NCBI GenBank assembly: GCA_029976075.1
Contig: JARKNW010000048.1
Location: 1 to 37,464, forward strand
Length of the DNA stretch: 37,464 nucleotides
Direction: 5' to 3'
From: Pleomorphomonas sp.
GTDB lineage: Bacteria; Pseudomonadota; Alphaproteobacteria; Rhizobiales; Pleomorphomonadaceae
The translations under genes were made by a program, and so were the position numbers. The notes below the pieces were generated by a model that saw only the letters and a program-made list of their open reading frames with translations, was not told the DNA's origin and ran no database searches. Below, one piece after another: positions 17,068-26,851 of this stretch (position 1 is its first letter; every line of letters starts with the position of its first letter).

Positions 17068-17550
17068 ATGTCGCTGACGATTGCCGCTGTCACCCAGGCG
17101 GACGCCCACAAGCTGGCGCCCATCATCGCCGCTTATGCCCAGGCGATGAAGCGCGGTGCACCGCGCCGTCCGGACGAGTATTATGCCGAGCTTCTGTCCG
17201 TCGATCCGGCGACCGAAGTGCTGGGCGCCTTCGTCGATGAAGAACTGGTTGGTTTTGCGGTCTTCTTCGATCTGCCCGACACCATGTCCGGCCACCGTGT
17301 CGGCCATCTGGAAGACATCTATGTCCTGCCCGCCTTCCGCAATCGTGGCATCGGGCGCAAGTTCGTCGAGGTCTTGAAGATCGAGGGCCAGAGTCGCGGT
17401 TGGGACCGTCTGCGCTGGGTGGTGCCGCCGCCGGTTGACGCCGCTGCCACCGGGCTTCCCACCGACAACGCTCTCTACGAAGAGATCGCCACGCTTTCGA
17501 CGTCGAGGCTCTACGACATCATCATTGATCCGCTGTCGCGCAAATCCTGA
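17068..17550 (+). CDS. GNAT-family N-acetyltransferase
   Basis: A 160-residue acetyl-CoA-dependent transferase. The acetyl-CoA loop LPAFRNRGIGRKFVEVL (R/Q-x-x-G-x-G/A pattern) follows the beta-4 strand HLEDIYV, near residues 78-100. The substrate is not predictable; single-domain GNATs act on amino acids, peptides or antibiotics. The ATG at 17068 follows a G-rich site (GGGGGA, 17053-17058); the frame is open 66 bases further upstream. It lies 106 bases before the transglutaminase/ATP-grasp operon on the same strand and may be co-transcribed with it. Confidence 0.88.
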   Translation: MSLTIAAVTQADAHKLAPIIAAYAQAMKRGAPRRPDEYYAELLSVDPATEVLGAFVDEELVGFAVFFDLPDTMSGHRVGHLEDIYVLPAFRNRGIGRKFVEVLKIEGQSRGWDRLRWVVPPPVDAAATGLPTDNALYEEIATLSTSRLYDIIIDPLSRKS

Positions 17551-17621
17551 TGGATTGCCTATAAAGCGAGCAGGTGACGCCCAAGCTCAGGGCTTTCCCG
17601 GATGGTTGTTTCGCCCTTAAA

Positions 17622-17646
17622 TGCGGTCGCGCTCTACGCGACCGCA
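17622..17646 (+). promoter_or_regulatory. Perfect hairpin abutting the ribosome-binding site of the transglutaminase gene
   Basis: TGCGGTCGCG (17622-17631) and CGCGACCGCA (17637-17646) form a perfect 10-bp stem with loop CTCTA. The next base begins the GGGAG Shine-Dalgarno (17647-17651) of the following gene. There is no T-run, which argues against a terminator. It could modulate initiation or protect the mRNA 5' end. Confidence 0.6.
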
Positions 17647-17656
17647 GGGAGAAATG

Positions 17657-20600
17657 ATGGCCGTCCTGACCAAGCTGACGCACGTCACCCGCTATGTCTA
17701 TGACAAGCCGGTGGTTCTCTCGCCGCAGGTCGTGCGTCTCAGGCCGGCTCCGCACAGCCGGACGGCTGTGCCGGCCTATGCGCTGAAGGTCACGCCGGAG
17801 AATCATTTCGTCAACTGGCAGCAGGATCCGCACGGCAACTGGCTGGCGCGTTTCGTCTTTCCCGAGCCGACGTCCGAGTTCTCGGTCAGCGTCGATCTGC
17901 TCGCCGAGATGGCGGTCTACAATCCCTTCGACTTCTTCATCGAGGATTATGCCGAGCACTGGCCGTTCACTTACGCGCCCGAGCTTGCCAAGGACCTCGC
18001 GCCTTTCCTGGAATGCGAAGGAGAGGGCGAGCTTTTCGAGGCCTACCTCAAGACGATACCGCGCGAACGTGCCCAGACGACCAACTTCGTCGTTGCGGTG
18101 AATCAGGCTCTACAACAACACATTGGTTATGAGATTCGTCTTGAGCCGGGTGTTCAGAGCCCGGAGGAGACACTGTCCCGTCGTGCCGGTTCCTGCAGGG
18201 ACAGTGGCTGGCTGCTGGTACAGTTGCTGCGACGGCTCGGACTCGCCGCCCGCTTCGTTTCGGGTTACCTCATCCAGCTCCGGCCGGACGTCAAGGCGCT
18301 CGACGGCCCGTCGGGCACCGAGGTCGATTTCACCGATCTGCACGCCTGGGCGGAGGTCTTTATCCCCGGCGCCGGCTGGATCGGCCTCGATCCCACCTCG
18401 GGTCTCCTGACCGGCGAGAGCCACATCCCGCTGGCCGCCACGCCGCATTATCGTTCGGCAGCGCCGATCGTCGGCTCCTACAGCGCGCCGCCGGACACCA
18501 AGACCGAGTTCTTCTTCGACATGAGGATCGCCCGCATCGACGAGCGGCCACGCGTGACCTGGCCTTTCTCGGACGATGCCTGGGCGCGGCTCGACAGGCT
18601 CGGCGAAACCGTCGATGACGATCTTCAGGCCGGCGACGTTCGGCTCACCATGGGCGGCGAGCCGACTTTCGTCTCCATCGACGACTATCAGTCGGAGGAA
18701 TGGAATACCGCCGCGGTCGGCCCCACCAAGCGCGGGCGTGCCGACGACCTGATCCGTCGCCTTGCGGCCCGCTTTGCGCCGGGCGGTTTCCTGCATTATG
18801 GCCAAGGCAAGTGGTATCCGGGCGAAAGCCTGCCGCGCTGGACCTTCTCGCTCTACTGGCGCAAGGACGGCAAGCCGATCTGGCGCAATCTCGATCTCGT
18901 TGCCCTTGAACGCGAGCCCGTGCCGGCCGATGCCGACAAGGCGTGTGCCCTTGCGCGCGGCGTCGCCCGTCGGCTTGGCATACCCAGCCGTTGCGCGGTT
19001 CCGGCCTATGAGGATCCAGCGCACTGGATCCTGAAGGAAGCCGGACTGCCGGACAATGTCACCTCCGATGACAGCAAGCTCGACGATCCGGAGGCCCGCG
19101 CCCGTATTGCGCGCGTCTTCGAGCGCGGGCTCGGCACGCCCAGTGCCTATGTTCTGCCAGTACAAAGGTGGCAAGCCGCTGCCGGGAGCGGCTGGCTGTC
19201 GGAAGTCTGGAACTTCCGGCGCGGCAAGCTCTATCTTCTCCCCGGTGATTCACCGGCCGGCTTCCGCTTGCCGCTTGCCTCGTTGCCATGGGTGCCGCCG
19301 GCCGCCTATCCCTTCCATGTCGATCGCGATCTGATGGGCGAACTGCCGCCGCTTCCAGATCCGGACGAACTTGCCACGGCCTACGAGCGCTCGCGCGAGC
19401 CGGCACCGGATGATCCCCGCGTTGCCCAGTGGATGACCGGCGTTGGCGCGGTGCGTACGGCGATGAGCATGGAGCCGAGAGATGGCCGGCTTTGCGTGTT
19501 CATGCCGCCGGTGGCCGGTGCCGACGACTATCTCGAACTGCTCGCCGCCGTCGAGGCGACGGCCGAAGACCTGGGGCTGCCGGTCCACATCGAAGGCTAT
19601 GCGCCACCGCTCGATCCACGGATCAACGTCATCCGCGTGGCCCCCGATCCTGGCGTGATCGAGGTCAACATTCATCCAGCCGCCGGTTGGCGGGACTGCG
19701 TCGCGATCACCTCGGCCGTCTACGAGGAGGCAAGGCTTTCTCGCCTCGGCACCGACAAGTTCATGATCGATGGGCGTCACACCGGCACCGGTGGCGGCAA
19801 CCATGTGGTGGTCGGTGGCGAGACGCCCTCCGACAGTCCTTTCCTGCGCCGCCCCGATCTTCTCAAGAGTCTGGTTCTCTACTGGCAGCGCCATCCCTCG
19901 CTGAGCTATCTGTTCTCGGGCCTGTTCATCGGCCCGACCAGTCAGGCGCCACGTGTCGACGAGGCGCGGCACGACAGTCTCTACGAACTTGAGATTGCGC
20001 TGGCCCAGGTGCCGCCGCCCGGCGAAGGGCCGGCCCCGTTGCCCTGGCTGGTCGATCGGCTATTCCGGAACCTTCTGACCGACGTCACCGGCAACACCCA
20101 CCGTTCCGAGATCTGTATCGACAAGCTGTTCTCGCCGGATGGGCCGACCGGCCGGCTCGGGCTCGTCGAGTTCCGCTCCTTCGAGATGCCGCCGGATGCG
20201 CGGATGTCGCTGGCCCAGCAGCTCCTGTTGCGCGCGCTGATCGCCTGGTTCTGGAAGGAGCCGCAGCAAGGCAGTTTCACGCGCCATGGCACGGCCCTGT
20301 TCGATCGATTCATGCTGGAGCACTTCGTCTGGCGCGATTTCCTGGAGGTGATCGCCGATCTCAACCGGGCTGGCTATCCGATGGAATCGGTCTGGTACGA
20401 CGCGCAGCGCGAGTTCCGCTTCCCCTATTTCGGCACGGTCACCCGACAAGGCGTCTCGCTCGAGCTGAGGGGCGCGCTCGAGCCGTGGCATGTCACCGGC
20501 GAACAGGGGGCGGCGGGCGGCACCGTGCGCTTCGTCGACAGTTCGGTGGAGCGCCTGCAGGCGCGGGTATCCGGTTTCGATCCCGCCCGTCATGTGCTTG

Positions 20601-20968
20601 CCTGCAACGGCAGGCGCGTGCCGGTCGCTGCGACCGAGCACAGCGGCAGCTATGTCGGCGGCGTTCGCTTCAAGGCATGGCAACCGGCAAGCGGCATCCA
20701 TCCGGTGCTGCCTGTCAATGCGCCGCTCACCTTCGAGATCGTCGATCGCTGGTCAAAGCGCTCGCTGGGCGGTGCCACCTACTTCGTCGCTCATCCCGGT
20801 GGTCGAAATTACGAGACCTTCCCCATCAATGCCTATGAGGCCGAGGCCCGGCGGCTTGCCCGTTTCCAGGACTTCGGACACTCGCAGGGCATGGTGAACC
20901 TGCCGGCCGAAGAAGCGCAAGGCGAGTTCCCGACGACCCTCGACCTGCGGCGACCCGCCGGCATCTGA
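17657..20968 (+). CDS. Transglutaminase-like / DUF2126 protein
   Basis: A 1103-residue two-part protein. Residues 1-275 are a bacterial transglutaminase N-terminal region and papain-like core with an intact triad: Cys180 (GSCRDSG), His229 (LHAWAEV) and Asp245 (LDPTSG). DUF2126 fills the rest, from [11 protein letters not shown] (330-340). Inside it, [14 protein letters not shown] recalls the Gly-rich loop of glutamine-synthetase/GCS2-fold carboxylate-amine ligases; published domain analysis (Iyer, Aravind and colleagues on amidoligases) placed such proteins there, as I recall. The ATG at 17657 is five bases from GGGAG; an adjacent ATG at 17654 is too close. The next two genes encode a permuted ATP-grasp and another transglutaminase, suggesting linked peptide-bond making and breaking. 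Substrate unknown. Confidence 0.9.
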   Translation: MAVLTKLTHVTRYVYDKPVVLSPQVVRLRPAPHSRTAVPAYALKVTPENHFVNWQQDPHGNWLARFVFPEPTSEFSVSVDLLAEMAVYNPFDFFIEDYAEHWPFTYAPELAKDLAPFLECEGEGELFEAYLKTIPRERAQTTNFVVAVNQALQQHIGYEIRLEPGVQSPEETLSRRAGSCRDSGWLLVQLLRRLGLAARFVSGYLIQLRPDVKALDGPSGTEVDFTDLHAWAEVFIPGAGWIGLDPTSGLLTGESHIPLAATPHYRSAAPIVGSYSAPPDTKTEFFFDMRIARIDERPRVTWPFSDDAWARLDRLGETVDDDLQAGDVRLTMGGEPTFVSIDDYQSEEWNTAAVGPTKRGRADDLIRRLAARFAPGGFLHYGQGKWYPGESLPRWTFSLYWRKDGKPIWRNLDLVALEREPVPADADKACALARGVARRLGIPSRCAVPAYEDPAHWILKEAGLPDNVTSDDSKLDDPEARARIARVFERGLGTPSAYVLPVQRWQAAAGSGWLSEVWNFRRGKLYLLPGDSPAGFRLPLASLPWVPPAAYPFHVDRDLMGELPPLPDPDELATAYERSREPAPDDPRVAQWMTGVGAVRTAMSMEPRDGRLCVFMPPVAGADDYLELLAAVEATAEDLGLPVHIEGYAPPLDPRINVIRVAPDPGVIEVNIHPAAGWRDCVAITSAVYEEARLSRLGTDKFMIDGRHTGTGGGNHVVVGGETPSDSPFLRRPDLLKSLVLYWQRHPSLSYLFSGLFIGPTSQAPRVDEARHDSLYELEIALAQVPPPGEGPAPLPWLVDRLFRNLLTDVTGNTHRSEICIDKLFSPDGPTGRLGLVEFRSFEMPPDARMSLAQQLLLRALIAWFWKEPQQGSFTRHGTALFDRFMLEHFVWRDFLEVIADLNRAGYPMESVWYDAQREFRFPYFGTVTRQGVSLELRGALEPWHVTGEQGAAGGTVRFVDSSVERLQARVSGFDPARHVLACNGRRVPVAATEHSGSYVGGVRFKAWQPASGIHPVLPVNAPLTFEIVDRWSKRSLGGATYFVAHPGGRNYETFPINAYEAEARRLARFQDFGHSQGMVNLPAEEAQGEFPTTLDLRRPAGI

Positions 20969-21020
20969 AAGTGCCTACGACTGGCGGTATCTTGGCGATG
21001 CTGCGTCGGTCTGCTTAACT

Positions 21021-21043
21021 CGGAGCGGGACAAGTCCCCTCCG
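21021..21043 (+). repeat. Intra-operon hairpin before the ATP-grasp gene
   Basis: CGGAG-C-GGGAC (21021-21031) pairs with GTCCCCTCCG (21034-21043) leaving one bulged C, 20 bases before the next start. It is probably an mRNA-processing or translation-modulating stem; no T-run follows. Confidence 0.35.
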
Positions 21044-21063
21044 TCGTCCACCCTGGAACCACC

Positions 21064-23568
21064 ATGAGCCAGCTCCAGACCGATCCGACCGCCAGTGCAA
21101 AGAATGCCGGATCGAGCTTCTTGACGCGAGGCTACAAGCCGCTGCCTGGCGCCTATGACGAGATGGCGGCGCCCGATGGCGGCCTGCGTGGCCCCTGGCC
21201 TGCGTTCCTCCAGCGCCTGGGGGACCTTGGTGAAGAAGGCGTGCGCGAAGCTTTTGCGGGCGCCGAACAGCAACTGAAGAACTCAGGCGTGTTCTTTCGC
21301 GTCTATGACGACCCGGCCGGTGCCGAGCGCCCCTGGCCTTTGACGCCGGTGCCGCTGCTTATTTCTTCCTCCGAATGGGAGGCGCTGTCGGCAGGCGTCC
21401 TCCAGCGTGCCCGTCTCGCCGAGGCTCTGCTTGCCGACGTCTATGGCCCCGGGCGGCTCGCACGTGACGGCGTGTTGCCGGCCGCTGCCATTGCCGGTAG
21501 TCCGGATTTCCTGCGGCCGTTGGTCGGGGTCTCGCCGAAGGGCGGCCGCTTCCTGCGCTTCTTTGCCGTCGATCTCGGTCGCGGACCGGATGGGCGCTGG
21601 TGGGTGCTCAGCGATCGAGCGCAGGCACCGTCCGGTGCCGGTTACGCGCTGGAGAACCGCCTTGCGGTGACCCGCGCGCTGCCGGAGGTGGCACGCGGCC
21701 TCAACGTCGATCGCCTCGCTCCATTCTTCCAGGCTTTCCGGGACGAACTTGCCGACCTCAACGCCGGTGCAGAGGCGCGGGTTGGCCTGCTTACGCCGGG
21801 AAGGCTCAACGAGACCTATTTCGAACACGCCTACCTTGCCCGCTACCTTGGCTTCCTGCTGGTGGAAGGCGGGGACCTGACGGTGCGAGACGATGCGGTC
21901 TATGTGCGGACCGTGTCGGGGCTCAAGCGGATCGATGCCCTATGGCGGCGCCTTGATGGCGATTTCGCCGACCCGCTGGAACTGCGCACCAGCTCGGCGC
22001 TCGGAGTTCCCGGTCTTGTGCAGGCGGTGAGGTCCGGCCGTGTCGACGTCACCAATGCGCTCGGCTCAGGTGTCGCCGAATCGCGGGCCTTGATGGGCTT
22101 CATGCCGGCGCTCTGCCGGCATCTGCTCGGTGAGGAACTGACACTGCCCAATCTTGCCACCTGGTGGTGCGGACAAGAGACAGAGCGACGGACGGTTATC
22201 GAGAGGTTCGATCGGATGGCGATCGCCTCGGCCTTCTCCGGAACCCTTCCCGGGCTTCCCTTCTGGAGCAAGCTTGGCGCGGCGATGACCAAGGGGGAGC
22301 GACAGATCGCGCGAGCGCTCGTCGAAACGCGTGGTCTCGACGTTGTCGGCCAGGAGAACGTCAGCCTTTCTACGATGCCTGTGTGGGAAGGCGGGCGACT
22401 TGTGCCCAAGCCGTTCGTCCTGCGCCTGTTCGTGGCGGCTGTCGGGGACAACGACTGGATGGTGATGCCTGGCGGCTTCTGCCGGATTTCCGGATCAAGC
22501 GACGCCCGTCTCGTGTCCATGCAACAAGGGGCCAGGACGGCCGACGTTTGGGTGCTTTCCGATGCGCCGGTCAAGCAGACATCCTTGCTGCAGCAACCCG
22601 ATCGTGTCTCCATCCGCCGCTCCACAGGTACATTGCCGTCGCGATCGGCGGATAATCTTTATTGGCTGGCCCGCTATCTCGAACGGGCGGAAGGGACGTT
22701 GCGTCTCCTGAGGGCACTGATCAACCGGCTGGTGGAGGCCGGCAGCGACGCCGACCAGCCGATCATTCTCATGCTGATCGAGCATCTGCGCTTCATAGGC
22801 GCCATTGATCTCGAACGCGAGGGCTCGGCGGCCGATCTTATTGCCGCCGTTCTCAGCGATCCTGGCTCGCCGTCCGGCCTGCCGGCGTTGACCGGCGCGG
22901 CACGTTCCGCCGGTTCGGCCATTCGCGACCGCCTGGCCCCGGATGCCTTCCGGGCCGTGACCGAAGTTGCCGCCCTGTTCGAGACCGGCAATCGGCAGCG
23001 TCTCACGCCGGCCCAGATGCTCGATGAAGTCAACCATGGCCTCCGTCGCATCGCGGCTTTTGCCGGCCTTGCCGCTGAGAACATGAACCGTGCCATGGGC
23101 TGGCGTTTTCTCGACCTCGGGCGGCGCATCGAGCGGGCGCTTGCCACGGCCGCCGTCGTGCGCCGTTTTGCACTCGAGGCACCGTCGACCGAGGCTCTCG
23201 ATCTGGCGCTTGAGGCTGGCGACAGCCAGATCACCTATCGCTGGCGCTACGTGATGCGGCCGGCGGCCCTTCCGGTGATCGATCTGCTGATGCTGGACGA
23301 TGCCAATCCGCGATCCGTCGCCTTCCAGATGGCTCGGATTGTGGAGCATCTGGAAGCCCTGCCAGCGACCCGTGTCGATGGGAGGCCGGTAGAGTTGTTG
23401 CGCCTGGCGCGCAAGCTTGACGCACGGATCGCCAACACTGCCGCCGAAAAGATCGAGATGCGCGACATCGACAAGATCACCGGCCGGCTGTTGCGGCTCT
23501 CCGGCCTCGTCACCGATCGCTTCTTCACCCAGCGTCCCAGCGAGGCGCGGCCGGAGGAGCTGGAATGA
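21064..23568 (+). CDS. Circularly permuted ATP-grasp / alpha-E fusion protein
   Basis: An 834-residue fusion. Residues about 20-515 match the circularly permuted ATP-grasp type 2 family (DUF404/DUF407), with YGPGRLARDGVLPAAAIAGS, RVGLLTPGRLNETYFEHAYL and FMPALCRHLLGEELTLPNLA. The ATP-grasp fold forms amide bonds through an acyl-phosphate. From about residue 525 (SADNLYWLARYLERAEGTLR) it is an all-helical alpha-E (DUF403) domain. These two parts are separate genes in many bacteria, so this is a natural fusion. Its ATGA overlap with the following transglutaminase gene shows tight coupling. The linked genes suggest synthesis of a short peptide or peptide tag; the product is unknown. Confidence 0.92.
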   Translation: MSQLQTDPTASAKNAGSSFLTRGYKPLPGAYDEMAAPDGGLRGPWPAFLQRLGDLGEEGVREAFAGAEQQLKNSGVFFRVYDDPAGAERPWPLTPVPLLISSSEWEALSAGVLQRARLAEALLADVYGPGRLARDGVLPAAAIAGSPDFLRPLVGVSPKGGRFLRFFAVDLGRGPDGRWWVLSDRAQAPSGAGYALENRLAVTRALPEVARGLNVDRLAPFFQAFRDELADLNAGAEARVGLLTPGRLNETYFEHAYLARYLGFLLVEGGDLTVRDDAVYVRTVSGLKRIDALWRRLDGDFADPLELRTSSALGVPGLVQAVRSGRVDVTNALGSGVAESRALMGFMPALCRHLLGEELTLPNLATWWCGQETERRTVIERFDRMAIASAFSGTLPGLPFWSKLGAAMTKGERQIARALVETRGLDVVGQENVSLSTMPVWEGGRLVPKPFVLRLFVAAVGDNDWMVMPGGFCRISGSSDARLVSMQQGARTADVWVLSDAPVKQTSLLQQPDRVSIRRSTGTLPSRSADNLYWLARYLERAEGTLRLLRALINRLVEAGSDADQPIILMLIEHLRFIGAIDLEREGSAADLIAAVLSDPGSPSGLPALTGAARSAGSAIRDRLAPDAFRAVTEVAALFETGNRQRLTPAQMLDEVNHGLRRIAAFAGLAAENMNRAMGWRFLDLGRRIERALATAAVVRRFALEAPSTEALDLALEAGDSQITYRWRYVMRPAALPVIDLLMLDDANPRSVAFQMARIVEHLEALPATRVDGRPVELLRLARKLDARIANTAAEKIEMRDIDKITGRLLRLSGLVTDRFFTQRPSEARPEELE

Positions 23569-24479
23569 TCTACGAGGTGCGTCAGGAAACACGCTACGTC
23601 TACACGGCGTCGGTTCCCTACTCGAGCCACGTTGCCCGTCTGCTGCCGGTGGATCGCAAGGGTCAGACCGTGCGGCAAGCAAAGCTCATCATTGCGCCGA
23701 TGCCGTCGGAGCGGCAGGAGACCTCCGACTTCTTCGGCAACCGCATCTGCCATTTTGCACTCGACCGGCCGCACAACGAGCTTGTGGTTCGCCTTGAGGC
23801 CGAGGTTGAAGTCGTTCCGGGCGAGCCTTATCTGGCGGCGCTGACGCCCCCCGCCGAAGAGGTGCGCGCCCTGGCCGCTGCCTGCAGCGATCCCGGTGCT
23901 GGTTCCCCGGTGCATGGCCTTTTTGCTTCGCCATCGGTTCCGCTCGATGCGGCTATAACCGGCTATGCCGGGCGGTCCTTTCCGGCGCGCCGGCCGGTCC
24001 TGGAAGGGGCGATCGACCTCATGAAGCGCATCAAGGCCGATTTTGCCTATGTGCCGGGCGCCACAGACGCGGATACCAGCCCTTCCGTCGCCTTCGCCGC
24101 CCGGAAGGGCGTGTGCCAGGATTTTGCGCATATCATGATCGCTGGCCTTCGCGGCCTTGCACTGCCAGCACGCTATGTCTCGGGGTATCTTCGCACCGAG
24201 CCACCGCCGGGCCAGCAACGTCTCGAAGGCGCCGACGCCACCCACGCCTGGGCGGAAGTCTGGTGTGGCGACGAGGCCGGCTGGGTGGGGCTCGACCCGA
24301 CCAATGGCATCGCGGCGGGTGAGGACCATCTGATCCTCGCCATCGGGCGCGATTATTCCGACGTGTCGCCGCTCGATGGCGTCATCGTCGCATCTGGCGC
24401 CCATAGCCTGACTGTCGCCGTGGACGTCATTCCCTTGTCGAACTCTCCGACGCGGCGAACCCTGAGAGTGGTGGAATAA
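23565..24479 (+). CDS. Transglutaminase-like cysteine protease (small)
   Basis: A 304-residue protein with the bacterial transglutaminase N-terminal beta domain (1-90) and a transglutaminase core. The triad is intact: Cys184 (KGVCQDFAH), His227 (THAWAEV) and Asp244 (GLDPTN). No signal peptide is seen, so it acts in the cytosol, probably as a peptidase or amidase paired with the ATP-grasp ligase. Its start overlaps the upstream stop by four bases. The stop is only three bases from that of hutG on the other strand, so the two transcripts must run into each other. Confidence 0.92.
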   Translation: MIYEVRQETRYVYTASVPYSSHVARLLPVDRKGQTVRQAKLIIAPMPSERQETSDFFGNRICHFALDRPHNELVVRLEAEVEVVPGEPYLAALTPPAEEVRALAAACSDPGAGSPVHGLFASPSVPLDAAITGYAGRSFPARRPVLEGAIDLMKRIKADFAYVPGATDADTSPSVAFAARKGVCQDFAHIMIAGLRGLALPARYVSGYLRTEPPPGQQRLEGADATHAWAEVWCGDEAGWVGLDPTNGIAAGEDHLILAIGRDYSDVSPLDGVIVASGAHSLTVAVDVIPLSNSPTRRTLRVVE

Positions 24480-24482
24480 GTC

Positions 24483-25304
24483 TCAGCCGTTTGCAAAGAC
24501 GAGGCAGGCCGTCAGGACCGAGAGAAGCGTCGCTCGTGTCGGCGCCGCAAACACGGTGTCATAGGCGACAGGCCAGTTTGCTTCACTGACCGGGCCCAGG
24601 CTTTCCGGAATATAGCCGCGACACGCGAGTTCCATCTGCAGCGCCTGCACGCCATTTTCCGGCTGCCCGTAGTGACGGGTGATGTAGCCACCCTTGAAGC
24701 GCCCATTGACCACATGGCTGCGGCCCGAGCTGGTCAGGACATTCGCAACCTGTTTCACCAGTTCCGGATCGGCGGATGCTCCATTGTTGGTTCCGAGGTT
24801 GAAGACCGGTAGTTTGCCGGCAAATAATCTGGGAATGGCGGAACGGATGGAGTGACAATCGTAGAGCACAATCCGCGCGTTGCTGTTATGTAGCCGGCTA
24901 ATCTCTTCCGACAGGGCTCGATGGTAGGGCTGATAGTAGGCCGCCGTGCGGGCCTTGATCTCCTCTGCATCGGGCTCCTGCCCCGAGCGGTAAAGCGGCT
25001 CGCCGTCGAAGGTCTCGATCGGACAAAGCCCGGTGGTGGCCTGACCCGGATAGAGCGAGGCGCCACTTGGATCGCGGTTGAGATCGATCACCGTTCGCGA
25101 CCAGTGGGCGCGGACGATGGTTGCATCGAGCTCGTCGGCGAAATCGTAGAGTTGGTCGATCCACCAGTCGGCATCCTTGCGGGCGAGCCAGGGAGAGACG
25201 AGCCGGGCTTCGATCTCCTCCGGAATCGCCGTGCCGACGTGCGGCATGGACAGGATGAGCGGTGCCGCTCCGCGTCGGACGACCAGATCCGTTGGGGTGC
25301 TCAT
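24483..25304 (-). CDS. hutG: N-formylglutamate amidohydrolase
   Basis: HutG hydrolyses N-formyl-L-glutamate to glutamate and formate, the last step of the five-step histidine pathway. The 273-residue protein shows [10 protein letters not shown] (19-28), DLNRDPSG, and [11 protein letters not shown], which contain the metal-binding residues expected of the FGase fold. The ATG overlaps the hutH stop (ATGA). A longer open frame extends into hutH but is only a shadow. Having this enzyme rather than formiminoglutamase implies a HutF-type deiminase elsewhere in the genome. Confidence 0.93.
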   Translation of the reverse strand: MSTPTDLVVRRGAAPLILSMPHVGTAIPEEIEARLVSPWLARKDADWWIDQLYDFADELDATIVRAHWSRTVIDLNRDPSGASLYPGQATTGLCPIETFDGEPLYRSGQEPDAEEIKARTAAYYQPYHRALSEEISRLHNSNARIVLYDCHSIRSAIPRLFAGKLPVFNLGTNNGASADPELVKQVANVLTSSGRSHVVNGRFKGGYITRHYGQPENGVQALQMELACRGYIPESLGPVSEANWPVAYDTVFAAPTRATLLSVLTACLVFANG

Positions 25305-26851
25305 CGAGTTGACAGCTCCGCCAAGAGGTTGCCTTCGATGGCGGCGGCGAGCCGTCCAGACGTGACGAGGCGTGTCGCCGCTTCCATGTCGGGCGCGAAA
25401 TGCCGGTCGTCGGAAAGCGCTGGCACGTCGGCCCGCAGCAGGTCGATGGCGGCCGAAAGCGACTTCGAGGTACCGAGGGGGGCATGGAAGCCGATGCCCT
25501 GGGCGGCAGCGAGATATTCGATGCCGACGACGTTCGCGGCGTTCCTTGCCATGGCCTGCAGGCGGCGGGCGCCATGGGCGGCCATGGAGACGTGATCTTC
25601 CTGGTTGGCCGATGTCGGGATGGAATCGACGGAGGCGGGATGGGCCATCTGCTTGTTTTCGGAAACGAGTGCCGCCGCCGTCACCTGTGGGATCATGAAG
25701 CCGGAATTGAGGCCAGGCTTGGGAGTGAGAAAGGCTGGCAGGCCACTCAGCGCCGGGTCGACCAGCATGGCGATGCGTCGCTCGGCTATCGAGCCGATCT
25801 CGCAGAGGGCAAGGGCAATGATATCGGCGGCAAAGGCCACCGGTTCGGCGTGGAAGTTGCCGCCGGAGATCACCTCGCCGGTGTCGGTGAACACCAGAGG
25901 ATTGTCGGAGACGCCGTTGGCCTCCTCGCTGAGAGTGGCGGCGGCCTGCCGCAGCAGGTCGAGGCAGGCACCCATCACCTGCGGTTGGCAACGCAGACAA
26001 TAGGGATCCTGAACGCGGCCGTGATCGTCGAGATGCGAGGCGCGGATGGCCGAACCCGACAACAGGGCGCGCAGGCTCGCTGCCACATCGATCTGACCCT
26101 TGTGGCGACGCAGGACATGAATACGCGGATCGAACGGTCCGTCGGAGCCCTTGGCAGCGTCAACCGAGAGCGCTCCGGTGATCAGCGCCGCCTGGAAAAC
26201 GCGCTCGGCCTCAAACAGGCCGGCCAGCGCCAGCGCGGTGGACGTCTGCGTTCCGTTGAGAAGCGCCAGGCCTTCCTTGGGGCCGAGGACGAGTGGTTTC
26301 AGGCCGTTGGCCTCGAGTGCCGCTGCGGCGTCGACCGTGCGACCCTCGACGAACATCTGGCCTACGCCCATCAACGCCGCCGTCATATGGGCAAGCGGGG
26401 CGAGGTCGCCGGAAGCGCCGACCGAGCCTTGCCCCGGAATGACCGGGATCAGCCCGCGTTCGAGACAGGTAGCCAGATGCTCGAGCGTTTCCCAACGCAC
26501 CCCGGAAGCGCCCTGAGCAAGGCTCGCGAGCTTCATGGCCATGATCAGTCGCACGACGGCTATGGAAAGCGGCTCGCCGACGCCGGCCGCATGCGACAGC
26601 ACTATGTTGCGCTGGAGCGTTGCGAGGTCGGCCGCTTCGATCCGCACAGAGGCGAGCTTTCCGAAGCCTGTGTTGACGCCATAGACCGGAGCGCCCTTGC
26701 CGATGATTGCCTCGATGGTCGCGGCGGCCTTTTCGACAGGGCCGCGTGCGGTGGGGTCGATGGTGGCACCGTCGCCGAAGTAAATGGCGCGCCAGACCGA
26801 CAGCGGCACGTCGCCGGGCATGAGACGATGCAGAATCGGAGTGTCTTTCAT
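25301..26851 (-). CDS. hutH: Histidine ammonia-lyase
   Basis: HutH deaminates L-histidine to urocanate in the cytosol. The self-forming MIO cofactor triad Ala146-Ser147-Gly148 lies in [15 protein letters not shown]. The [10 protein letters not shown] loop (57-66) carries the catalytic Tyr, and the C-terminal [10 protein letters not shown] block is intact. Length 516. The start overlaps the hutI stop by four bases and the stop overlaps the hutG start, giving a fully coupled hutIHG operon. Urocanase (hutU), the next enzyme in the pathway, is absent from this stretch. Confidence 0.97.
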   Translation of the reverse strand: MKDTPILHRLMPGDVPLSVWRAIYFGDGATIDPTARGPVEKAAATIEAIIGKGAPVYGVNTGFGKLASVRIEAADLATLQRNIVLSHAAGVGEPLSIAVVRLIMAMKLASLAQGASGVRWETLEHLATCLERGLIPVIPGQGSVGASGDLAPLAHMTAALMGVGQMFVEGRTVDAAAALEANGLKPLVLGPKEGLALLNGTQTSTALALAGLFEAERVFQAALITGALSVDAAKGSDGPFDPRIHVLRRHKGQIDVAASLRALLSGSAIRASHLDDHGRVQDPYCLRCQPQVMGACLDLLRQAAATLSEEANGVSDNPLVFTDTGEVISGGNFHAEPVAFAADIIALALCEIGSIAERRIAMLVDPALSGLPAFLTPKPGLNSGFMIPQVTAAALVSENKQMAHPASVDSIPTSANQEDHVSMAAHGARRLQAMARNAANVVGIEYLAAAQGIGFHAPLGTSKSLSAAIDLLRADVPALSDDRHFAPDMEAATRLVTSGRLAAAIEGNLLAELSTR

